Shown in pieces: positions 18,024-27,300 of a stretch of DNA of 64,000 bases (the first letter of the stretch is position 1; every line of letters begins with the position of its first letter). The position numbers and the translations under genes were made by a program. The notes under the pieces are model-generated. The model searched no databases and was not told the origin of the DNA. It saw only the letters and a program-made list of their open reading frames with translations. The stretch is from Nitzschia sp. pyKryTriq1 (lineage: Eukaryota; Bacillariophyta; Bacillariophyceae; Bacillariales; Bacillariaceae), in NCBI GenBank assembly GCA_956465555.1, contig OY101124.1, positions 1,612,001 through 1,676,000 of the forward strand. The letters are read 5' to 3'.

Positions 18024-20951
18024 ATGACGAACACGGCGCTATTCGACGCCGAGACCGACGAATTTTCGACCAACAAGGAAACAAGGATCTATGTACTCCT
18101 TTTTGAAGGTAAGGCCACCGATTGGCCGACCTGGAAAGAGAAGTACCTTGCTCGTGCACGATCGAGCAAGTCAGGACGCAAGATATTCATCGATTCGTCC
18201 GACCTGAAGTTGGACCTCGATGAGTATCGAGACGAGGACGGAAACGTGCCTGAAGACATTCAAAAAGAGGTCGCGCTCAACGTCAAGTACAATGACGTAG
18301 CGTACTCAGACCTACTTTTGTCAATGAATACGAAGACAGCCGAAGGGAAGGCTGCGTTCAACATAGTTAAATGGTCAAAGGACCGCAAAAATGGGCGCGG
18401 AAATGCGCGAGAAGCCTGGAAGAAACTCGTAGAGAAATACGAGCCGAGGAACGCGATGGCGCGTTCCGAACTGCTAAAGCAGTATTACGGCAAGACGTGC
18501 GGGGTAAACGAAGACCCCGAATCCTATATCGCGAAGCTAGACGACCTTCGCTACAGAATCGCAGAGGCCGGCGGACAAATGATTGACGACGACGCTCTGA
18601 TTACGCAAATTCTCAACACGATCCCCAGTAAAGTGTACGGGGACGTAATCGAGATGACGGAATATCAAAAATTAGCGAGCAACGAAGAAAGCACGGAACA
18701 CTCGATGACATTAAGTAAAGTCATCGAGATGTTAAGTATTCGGTACCAACGATACCGCAATAACGAAAATAAGAGACAATACAACGGAAGTGCGAGCGAC
18801 ACGGCGCTGTTCGCCACCTCGCACAAGAAATTCAAAGGGAAGTGTCGCAAGTGCGGCAAAGTGGGGCACATGGCAACGAACTGCAGAGACGTACAGAGTG
18901 ACGGACGCAACTCCAGCTCCGGTCGCAGTACTAGCAGTCACCACACGAACAACAGAAATGGAAACAACGGTTTCCAAGGACACTGCCATCACTGTGGCAT
19001 CAGGGGACACATGAAGTCGCAATGCCTAAAGCTGAAAAGAGAGCAACAAAACAGGCCAAGCGATTACCGCGGAAGATTCGGGCGCACTAACGCGAACAAT
19101 AACGGACAGTGCAACGAACGAGCAATGCTAGCGCGCGAGACTTCGGATCCCCCAAGCCTCGCCGGCCGCCTCGACTCCAGTAGTGGTACCGGCTCCCTCT
19201 GGAGCTCTTCTCCATCAGGAACCGAGCAGAATGACCGCAAGCGAATGCGGGACGAAGAAGCAAGTGGCAGAGATAATGCCAAGCACCACAAGAACGACGA
19301 AATACCGAAGGAGATTGTGTTTGCAAAACACGAATTTTCCAAGCTTGAAGATGTGTGCTTGCCAACAGTGGAAGTGGGGGCGGAAATTAACCCCTCTTTG
19401 CGTCCTTGCAACGCCTGCCGCAGTACTGCGAACGCCGACCTGAAGTTGTGCAGTGAATGCGGTACCAGCCCTCCCGCCGACGACGATTCCGGCGAAAATA
19501 GAGCCGCTCAAAGAGCGCTACTACACGCCGGCATCAACGTCCAATTTGAATTTACGCCGCCGAGCACACCGCAGCGAAACGGCCGAGTCGAAAGAAAATT
19601 CAAAACGCTCTACGACCGCATGCGGACTAGTTTTACCGCAGCAGGGATGGAACAAAAATTAAAATACGGTTTATGGGCTGAAGCGGCACAATGGGCAACG
19701 TTCAACGACAACATCATGACGTCGTCCACGCGTCCGATCAGCTCATTTCAAGCCTTCGACGGCAAGAACCCAAAGCACATCAACTCGTTGAGGACATTTG
19801 GAGAAATGGCAGTAGTTACGGACATGGGCGATCGAACTATTCGCTCGAAGCTCAAATTACGAGGTAAAACTTGTATACTCGTAGGGTATCCGGAAGACAC
19901 AACAGGCGACTGCTATCGATTGTGGAATTTGGAGACCGGTAAAATCATAAAAACACGCAACATCTTGTGGCTCAACAAATTGTACGACGACCTAACGCTA
20001 AAAGTCGAAGAAGACATGACGGATTTCCTGAGTTGCCATGTGGCGTTCTCGAAAGACCGTACTAAAGCATGGCTGTACCAGCCGCATCTAATTAAGAAAC
20101 TCGAGGCGAACTTCGGCGAATTAGTTAAAGGACTACCGAGCTACAAAACACCCGGCACGCAAAATCAAGGGATCCTGCGCGCAAAAGACGAATCAGAAAA
20201 ACTACATAAACATGATCATGCGACGTACAGATCCGGAGTCGGGATGCTATTATACTTGGTAAAGCATTCTCGACCCGACATCGCAAACGCAGTACGAGAG
20301 CTATCAAAAGCACTCGACGCACCGACAGTGGCAGCATTCAAAGAACTCAAACGTACCATAAAGTACACGCTAGACACCAAGGAATACGGACTAAAAATCG
20401 ATCCGAGACCGATCGATACCAACAAAAAGCAATGGGAACTTATACTGTACTCTGACTCCGATTGGGGAGGAGACAAGGATACTAGAATATCCGTTACCGG
20501 ATTCTGCGTATTCCTACAGGGAGTACCCATTAGCTGGCGAAGCAAAGGCCAGACGACCATCGCGTTGAGCAGCAGCGAGGCCGAGCTTTACGCGCTAGTC
20601 GAAGCAGCGAAAGAAATCAAATTTATATTTCAAGTCCTTATTTCCATGGGAGTACCGGTACAGCTACCAGTAATATGTAGAGTGGATAACATCGGCGCCA
20701 TCTTTATGGCCGAGAACGTAACGACCACTGGACGTACGAAGCACATCGACATGAAAACGCGATGGATCACTAAAGCTTGTGAAGACGGCTTCTTCAAGCT
20801 AATTTTCGTAAAATCAGAAGAAAACAGAAGCGACATTTTTACGAAAAATGTGACGAGCGAAACGCACGAACGACACATAAATACATACGTAGCCAAGAAG
20901 GATTACCTAGAGGAGAACTCGAACGAACAAGCCGACGAGCAATACAATTGA
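18024..20951 (+). CDS. Gag-integrase'-RT'-RNase H fusion ORF of the copia element
   Basis: A 975-residue frame. Residues about 1-260 are a copia-type Gag; CCHC knuckles lie at Cys274-Cys287 and Cys321-Cys334. Instead of protease and the integrase N-terminus there is a Ser/Gly/Asp-rich linker and a small CxxC...CxxC zinc-ribbon-like piece (Cys462, 465, 476, 479). Integrase resumes at DDSGENRAAQ, equivalent to the second catalytic Asp region, and keeps the catalytic Glu523 in NGRVERK and the C-terminal part. At about residues 656-662 the sequence jumps to the distal reverse transcriptase (DMTDFLSCHVAF), so the YVDD box is absent. RNase H is complete, with Asp811, Glu852 and Asp888. Usual diatom copia polyproteins are several hundred residues longer. 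Both joins keep frame without a stop. Confidence 0.9.
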   Translation: MTNTALFDAETDEFSTNKETRIYVLLFEGKATDWPTWKEKYLARARSSKSGRKIFIDSSDLKLDLDEYRDEDGNVPEDIQKEVALNVKYNDVAYSDLLLSMNTKTAEGKAAFNIVKWSKDRKNGRGNAREAWKKLVEKYEPRNAMARSELLKQYYGKTCGVNEDPESYIAKLDDLRYRIAEAGGQMIDDDALITQILNTIPSKVYGDVIEMTEYQKLASNEESTEHSMTLSKVIEMLSIRYQRYRNNENKRQYNGSASDTALFATSHKKFKGKCRKCGKVGHMATNCRDVQSDGRNSSSGRSTSSHHTNNRNGNNGFQGHCHHCGIRGHMKSQCLKLKREQQNRPSDYRGRFGRTNANNNGQCNERAMLARETSDPPSLAGRLDSSSGTGSLWSSSPSGTEQNDRKRMRDEEASGRDNAKHHKNDEIPKEIVFAKHEFSKLEDVCLPTVEVGAEINPSLRPCNACRSTANADLKLCSECGTSPPADDDSGENRAAQRALLHAGINVQFEFTPPSTPQRNGRVERKFKTLYDRMRTSFTAAGMEQKLKYGLWAEAAQWATFNDNIMTSSTRPISSFQAFDGKNPKHINSLRTFGEMAVVTDMGDRTIRSKLKLRGKTCILVGYPEDTTGDCYRLWNLETGKIIKTRNILWLNKLYDDLTLKVEEDMTDFLSCHVAFSKDRTKAWLYQPHLIKKLEANFGELVKGLPSYKTPGTQNQGILRAKDESEKLHKHDHATYRSGVGMLLYLVKHSRPDIANAVRELSKALDAPTVAAFKELKRTIKYTLDTKEYGLKIDPRPIDTNKKQWELILYSDSDWGGDKDTRISVTGFCVFLQGVPISWRSKGQTTIALSSSEAELYALVEAAKEIKFIFQVLISMGVPVQLPVICRVDNIGAIFMAENVTTTGRTKHIDMKTRWITKACEDGFFKLIFVKSEENRSDIFTKNVTSETHERHINTYVAKKDYLEENSNEQADEQYN

Positions 20952-20969
20952 GTCGCTCGACTGCACGTC

Positions 20970-20978
20970 AAGGGAGGG
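20970..20978 (+). other. Polypurine tract
   Basis: AAGGGAGGG ends one base before the TG of the right LTR, the position expected for the plus-strand primer of a copia element. Confidence 0.75.
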
Positions 20979-21299
20979 TGTTGAGAATCATTGATTGTGA
21001 CGTACATCGAACGACGTACAGACGTCGTGACTCGACTCGTTACTCAAACAATACGAGATCGACATCTACTAGACTATATCGATGAACTAGACAGACCAAG
21101 AAGCACGAATTATACTCCGACCTAAACACGAACTACACTCCGATCTAAACACGATTTATACTCCGAAACACGACCTAAAGTGCGGGTCTGGAAAGTAAAA
21201 GAAGCAGCAGAAAGTAGACATCTAAAATAGTCATAATTTGGAAAACGAGAGATTCGTAGGACATATCGTACGACTTATTAGACTAGAGACTTCGCAACA
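20979..21299 (+). repeat. Right LTR of the copia element (321 bp)
   Basis: It starts TGTTGAGAATC and ends TTCGCAACA. It is the same length as the left LTR and, by eye, the same sequence. Its polyadenylation or promoter activity could reach the DUF6824 gene downstream. Confidence 0.92.
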
Positions 21300-21305
21300 G
21301 GGGCC
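21300..21305. repeat. Target-site duplication, right copy
   Basis: GGGGCC matches the bases just before the left LTR (17574-17579). Confidence 0.8.
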
Positions 21306-21324
21306 CACTCTTCTTGCTAAGAAT

Positions 21325-21470
21325 CATTCTTGGCTAGATTCTTGATGGCCCGAGAGGCCAAGATTCGCGTGGCCAAGATTCACGTGGCGAAGATTCTTGG
21401 CCAGGTTCTTGGCCAATACCAAGATTCTTGGCCATGTTCTTGGCCATGGCCAAGATTCTTGGCCATGACA
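21325..21470. repeat. Degenerate palindromic repeats CCAAGATTCTTGG
   Basis: About eight imperfect units of 15-16 bases built on (GG)CCAAGATTCTTGGCC. The core CCAAGA-T-TCTTGG is a perfect palindrome around one central base. The cluster lies 140-285 bases upstream of the DUF6824 gene start, so it could be a binding array or a folded RNA leader. Confidence 0.7.
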
Positions 21471-21609
21471 GGACGGACAGATCTCACAAACGACGTACAT
21501 ACCGGTAATACAGTATTATTTGCAGTTCCACAACGCCGACTTACAGTATTGGTTCTTCTGAAGAATAAGTCAACAAAAAAGCCATATTATAATAGCCACC
21601 GCATAAAAG

Positions 21610-21999
21610 ATGGGAATCACAGAGCCTAACGAAAATGACGTGCTGTGCGGTAAAAGCCTGTCGATTCGAGCACACGAAGGAAACAAGAAATTTCTCAAGC
21701 TGATTCATGATCTAAGTAAGGACTACGAGGCCGCGCCGAACGGGAATAAGGTATCTGTAGTGAACCGAGTGATGGATGCTATTGTTGAAAATGGAAATAA
21801 CGGTCGCTTCTTACAGAAAAATAAGGGTGATGATGATACATGGGTTGAGCTCGAAAAGGCAAAGGCACTTGGCGAAATCGCCCAAGCATTTCGAGACTTG
21901 CGAGCGGAAGGAGATAATAATAGGCGTGCGGCCATGAGCAGTGATGGTGGCGCAGCGAAAAAAACTCCTCGCATCAAGCAGGCGCGTCGCACACCAAAA

Positions 22000-22031
<32 letters not shown>

Positions 22032-22362
22032 ATCACCTGCACGTGCAACTCCCCGAGGCAAGAAATTTCGCCAAGAATCTAGTACTACTACCATCACTCC
22101 AGGAGGACGTTCTTATTCTACAATTTCCCAGTTGGAACGTGCCTTGAACATGAATGATCGGTCAGGAACTCCGATGGATCGCTTGAAACGCATCAAGCGT
22201 GTACTCTTGGGCAATAATAATGATGATAGGGAAAGGAGTGTGCCGGATAACCTTTCAGTAGTGGATCAAGTGGCAGAACTCGCCAACATTCTTGCCAAAA
22301 CTGTGGGCGGGGGGGGCACCAGGGATGATGAGGATGAGGATGAGGATAATGTTATTCTTTAG
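21610..22362 (+). CDS. DUF6824-domain protein
   Basis: A 250-residue protein. Residues about 5-105 form a DUF6824 domain, common in diatoms: NDVLCGKSLSIRAHEGNKKF at the start, a conserved middle helix (KVSVVNRVMDAIVENG), GRFLQKNKGDDDTWVEL, and the final helix KALGEIAQAFRDLRAE. A basic, Ala-rich linker with a poly-Ala run (GCT repeat) follows, then a helical C-terminal region (YSTISQLERALNMNDR and VVDQVAELANILAKTV) and an acidic tail. The domain is often annotated as possibly DNA-binding, but its function is not established. ATG 21610 is the first in frame after the palindromic repeats. The nearby copia LTR may affect its expression. Confidence 0.85.
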
Positions 22363-23060
22363 TACATACCACTCTCGTTAGTCAATCCTATTACGAAAAC
22401 ATCCTGAGGCGCGCACCAGCCAGGAGCCTACAGTAAATACGATGCTACGAGTAATATGCTATTAGCGGTTGCTACTACTACTACTACTACTTCAATATTT
22501 CTACTACTACTTCGAAGCAAGGATGTTTGCATGATGATGATTGATCCCAGCAGTATGCTGGGCCAAGGTACAGTAGGAGGTAGGGCGTGTTCAAGAACGG
22601 ACGACATAATATATCGGCATGTCGAGTCGTCAGTCAAGAACGCCTTGTTTGTGGGCGCACCTGGATCATATTACCGGTACAATAAGATGAGATCGACGAC
22701 TTGGGCTGGAAGAGACAATGATAGCCGATCGATCCGGTAATACAGTACTGGTACCGGTACCTTGTGAGAGTATAGCAAACACAAACACAAAACACAACTC
22801 CAACATCGACGGTTGCAACAATTGCCTGTGGTGCAACATTCGATAAAACGCACAAGTCAATTGTCTCCACGGACTAGTAGTACTGTAGTTGTAATGATTG
22901 ATGATGCAGGTGGACCAAGGAAGATATACTATATTCATGCGTTTGGCGCCAGTTAGCATATTGTCGCATCGGTTTCAAAAATCGGTTTTCCCGACCATTC
23001 ATTCGTACCGGTACACCGCGGTCTTTGATCCGATGATCTTGGTTTCCACTCATGCATCCC

Positions 23061-23180
23061 AACATGTCACACATGTCACGCATGTCACAACATGGTGTCT
23101 CAACATGTCACATTTAGGTAGTACTGACTCTAGACTACAGAGAATTTTTTTACATGTTTGACATGTTTGACATATTTTGA
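23061..23180. repeat. Cluster of ACATGTCA-type repeats
   Basis: ACATGTCAC, ACATGTCAC, GCATGTCAC and ACATGTCAC lie within 23061-23112, followed by ACATGTTTGACATGTTTGACAT at 23152-23173. The core ACATGT is itself palindromic, and GACATGT gives the same motif on the other strand. Confidence 0.6.
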
Positions 23181-23932
23181 CTGCAACGGATGATTCCCCC
23201 GTCGCCGTCGGGGACACAACACAACAACAACAAACAATGGCCCGCAAACGAACAGTTAGTCAAAGACGAGGATTGTTCCCTACAACTCAGATCATACCGT
23301 AACAACATCATTTCAATCGTGCATCATCATTATCGTTGCGATCATTGATGCAGGATTACTACTACTGCACTTTGATGGAGTAGAGCATCCAAGAGGCGAG
23401 GAGAGAGTGCTTGTACTGCGTAGTTGTCATTCGTCATGGTCGTCGTTCGTCGTCCCTTGTCGTGTGTCGGGACGACGGAAGCACCGACGGACGGTCGACG
23501 GGAAATGACGCATTTCAGAGGCGAATCATCAAAAGAAAGACGTCGAGCGGACGCGCCGCGGATTTTTCGTTCTGTCAGAATTCTGACATTTTTTGACATG
23601 TGGTTCGCCCTTGCTTCTCCCTTGGTTCGCTTTTTGTACGAATGTTATGATACGCGGTACGGTACCAGGTACTACCCACCTAGGCACCTGGTACAGTACA
23701 AGTACTGTATGCGACATCTCAGACACGACTGCATTATCGTTACGATCATTGATGCAGAAGAAAAGTCGCCAGATGATATAGTATGGAGAGCATATCTAAT
23801 TATGCACTGCTTGAACCCATGGTAGGTCTTGGCTTTCTTGGAGTGTCGTTAAATGTTGGATTCCGAACAAGTTCGCAGAAATCCGACTGGTCCTTCTCTA
23901 TAGTACAGCTACTATCTTCTTTTACTCAAACG

Positions 23933-24127
23933 CACGTCGTCTACCTGCTGCATGCCTATGATATTATGTTCTCATTCAGTCGACGTGGAGGGTCACAGAG
24001 AATGCGATAAATACTGTTCTCCAATTCAGCTCACGTCGTCTACCTGCTGCAAGCCTATGATATGTTCTCATTCAGTCGACGTGGAGGGTCATAGAGAATG
24101 CGATAAACACTGTTCTCCAATTCAGCT
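23933..24127. repeat. Tandem duplication, 99-bp period
   Basis: Two copies start at CACGTCGTCTACCTGCTGC (23933 and 24032) and end in CTGTTCTCCAATTCAGCT. They differ by a 3-base deletion and a few substitutions. They lie 213-407 bases upstream of the cyclase start and contain the pseudo-palindromic TCAGTCGACGTGGAGGGTCA segment twice. Confidence 0.85.
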
Positions 24128-24161
24128 TGAGTTTAAAATATCAAAGGCATATTAATGGAAG

Positions 24162-24167
24162 TGACGT
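24162..24167 (+). promoter_or_regulatory. TGACGT (CRE-like) site
   Basis: TGACGT within AAGTGACGTGGTC, 173 bases upstream of the cyclase-phosphodiesterase ATG. TGACGT elements mediate cAMP/CO2 responses of some diatom carbonic anhydrase promoters, which would fit a feedback idea here. A single six-base match can easily be chance. Confidence 0.25.
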
Positions 24168-24339
24168 GGTCGGACATTTTGTTGGATTGAAGTTTCTTCA
24201 TTCGCTCGAACACTCTCGAACCGCCCAGCCACACTTCGTTGAGAAAATAACGCGTTTTTCAACCCAAACGCTGGCTTTCCACCCACTTTTTTCTCTCACA
24301 GATTTGGTTCTTTTGTTTTTAGTTTCTCTCATCATCATC

Positions 24340-27300
24340 ATGCCTCCCCAGGCCAACCAAGGACGAAAAACCACCATGGAGATGGTCCAGGAGATTCATC
24401 ATGAGGATGGCGACAACAGCAACAACAACCAGTCAGACTTGGAAGATCTCTCGTCGCAAGCCGGAGACAGCAGCAGCGCCACGGGAACTCATGACGGTTC
24501 GTCGACGAACATGTCGTCCCGCCGTTCCGCTACTGGAAGTAATAGCGGGGACGATCAGGACAACCTCTACTTTGCCAAGCGGGAGAACACACGAGTGTAC
24601 CGCCTCAAATTGTTGGTGATCATCATCCTCTTTTTGGTGGCCGCCGCGGTTTGTGTGGCAGTCTATCTCGTGACGGCCAACGGACAGCAAGATGAGTTTG
24701 AAGTTGCGTAAGTACTGGTAAAGATATCGATATCGATATCGATATATCGATATATCGATATGGATATGGATATTCACATCGATCGATAAAGCACAGTATA
24801 CAATGGATCACCTCACGTCGCTTCTTCGTTTACTACTCGTTCTTTGATGATTCAACCACAGTTTTGATGGAAACGCCGCCAAGGTGATTTCCAACTTTCA
24901 GGATATTTTGAAACAAAAGATTGCGGCCATTGCTGCGCTCGGTGTGACCTTTACCGCCTTTGCCAAACACGAAAATCGCACATGGCCCTTTGTGACGATG
25001 AATGACTTTCAACAACGCTCAGCATCGACCCGCAGTTTGTCGGGATCGTACTTTTTTGAGCTTTTGCCCATTGTCTCCGACGCCCAACGAGAAGAGTGGG
25101 AAGAATACTCCGTCGCCCAGAAAGCTTGGCTCAGTGAAGGGCGGGAATATCAAGCCCAAAATTCGTTGGGAACGCCGACTCGACGCAACCTACAACTAGA
25201 GGATGGAGATGGTGTGACGGGGGATGTTGTTCTCACCTTTACCAAAGGTGATTCTTCCATTTCCGACAAAATCTTTACGTTTGATGAGAATTGGGGAGTC
25301 GTCTCGGACCCAGGACCAGGTCCCTACTATCCGATCTGGCAGTCGAGTCCTGTTCTTCCAGGTAAGTTGGCTACTACTACTACTGTACAGTCATGGCTGT
25401 GATGAGCGGTGGTTTTTTTCTTCTTGGAAACATGCGCAGTGGTGCTGACGGAGGACACGGCACTCACCGCCTCTGCTGCCCCGTTCCTACTATTTTCAAA
25501 ACAGAACCGAGAGACTTGGTGAACTACAACGTGATTCACTACCCGCAGTATGGAAAGTACATTGATATTGCCGCCAAGACGGGCCAGATTGCGATTGGAG
25601 GTCTCGACACGGCCGAACCTGGTGGAATTACTCACCCCGACCTGGCCACTAGTTTCTTTGCCTATCTTTACAGCTTCGAAGCGGGCAAGTACGTCAACTA
25701 CACCGGAGAACCCATGTCCAGTGTCTACGTTCCTGTCGTCAACTCCTTTGACGAGGATCGAGAGACCGTGGCCATTATTCTAGCCGTCATCAAGTGGGGT
25801 GGTTATTTAGAAAATGTGCTTAATCCCAATACCAAGCCCGTCCGTGTGGTGCTCGCCAATACTTGCGATGGGGCTCACACGTACGAGATTGAAGGACCCA
25901 ACGCTCGGTACATCGGAAAGGGAAATCTCGCGAGCAAGGAATATGAAAACATGGTACAGAGAGTCGAGCTGGATGCCAGTGACTTTATCGCCGAGGAAAC
26001 TACCATTGCCCTGACTTTGAATCAAGATTTGTGCCAGTACTCTCTCGCTGTCTATCCCACTGTCGAGATGGAGGATTACTACAATGATATCTTTCCTCTG
26101 GCTATTACTTGCACAGTCGCTGCGGTCTTTATCTTTACCGCTGCCGTCTTTATCCTCTACGATATGATGGTGGAAAAGCGTCAGAGAATGGTACTAGATA
26201 CGGCCAAGCGATCTACTGCTATTGTCTCTTCCATCTTTCCCAAAAAGGTCCGCGACCAGCTCATGAGCGCTCCTGTCCAGGGTAATGCCACCAAGCTTCG
26301 AAGTATGATCAGTGGTACCAAAAGTTTGGAAGAGAGTGAACGCTCCTACCAAGGTGGAACGGCACAGCATGCGGGCGGTCCCATTGCCGATCTCTTTCCG
26401 GATTGCACTGTCATGTTTGCCGATGTGGAAGGTTTCACGGCATGGTCGAGTGTTCGAGAACCTTCTCAAGTTTTTACTCTTTTGGAGACTATTTATGCTG
26501 CCTTTGATCGTGTGGCAACGAGACGTCGGGTCTTCAAAGTAGAAACGGTCGGGTAAGTTTGTTGTGGGGTAGCCCCACTTGTCTTGCATTTGCCCACCCA
26601 TCGACATTTGGTTCTTACATTTGACTCTCTTCTCTGGCCCATCACCCATTGTCATCTTCTCTCTAGTGATTGCTACGTTGCCGTAAGCGGCTTGCCCGAC
26701 CCCCGTAAGGATCATGCAGTGACCATGGCTCGATTTGCCCGCGATTGTATCGCTGAACACATTGCCTCCTCGAAAAACCTCGAATTAACTCTTGGCCCCG
26801 AGACTGGAGACTTGCGAATCCGGGTGGGACTTCATTCGGGTCCCATTACGGCTGGCGTCTTGCGAGGAGAACGCTCTCGTTTCCAACTCTTCGGAGATAC
26901 CGTCAACACTGGAGCTCGTCTCGAATCTTCTGGCCAAGGAAATCGTATCCACATCTCTGAAGTCACAGCTAACTTGATCAAAGAAGCTGGGCACGAGCAC
27001 TGGATCGAAGAACGGAAAGACTCTGTGCATCTCAAGGGCAAGGGTACTATGAAGACCTTTTGGTGCACTCCCGGAAAGAGTGCCGCTCGCCGGCAATCGG
27101 GATCAGGTGCCTCGAGTAGCTGTCTCTCTCTTACTACTGAGCTTTCGTCCCTGCGTCAAGGCGATGCGAATCTCAAGATCCAACGCTTGGTGTCTTGGAA
27201 TGTTGGTACGTAACGGACTGGAAAACGAGGCTTGCCAACTGCGGTTTTTCTAACTCACTCACTCGCTCACTCAATCACTTGCTTTTGCCCGTCCTCCGTC

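Larger units (their letters stand above)
17580..21299 (+). mobile_element. Ty1/copia LTR retrotransposon, internally deleted, 3720 bp
   Basis: The element is bounded by two 321-bp LTRs that look identical and by a GGGGCC duplication. A polypurine tract AAGGGAGGG (20970-20978) abuts the right LTR, and one sense-strand ORF fills the interior. LTR identity means recent insertion or recent conversion. Internally it lacks the protease, the first half of the integrase and the reverse-transcriptase catalytic core, so it cannot be autonomous. It sits 311 bases upstream of the DUF6824 gene at 21610, in the same orientation. Confidence 0.92.
22363..24339. other. 2 kb intergenic region upstream of the receptor cyclase
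   Basis: No gene supported. Features seen are ACCGGT/GTAC islands (22670-22765 and 23005-23020), a cluster of ACATGTCA repeats at 23061-23190, and a 9-bp-arm hairpin GTACCAGGT/ACCTGGTAC near 23660-23694. Listed separately are a 99-bp tandem duplication and a TGACGT site close to the next gene. Confidence 0.5.

Noticed and set aside
25405-25504. Alternative acceptor CATGCGCAG for intron 2 of the cyclase (at about 25440)
   Set aside because: Joining there puts the reading frame into a TGA stop after about 27 codons; the acceptor ending at 25504 (TTTTCAAAACAG) keeps the frame and joins the conserved sensor sequence.
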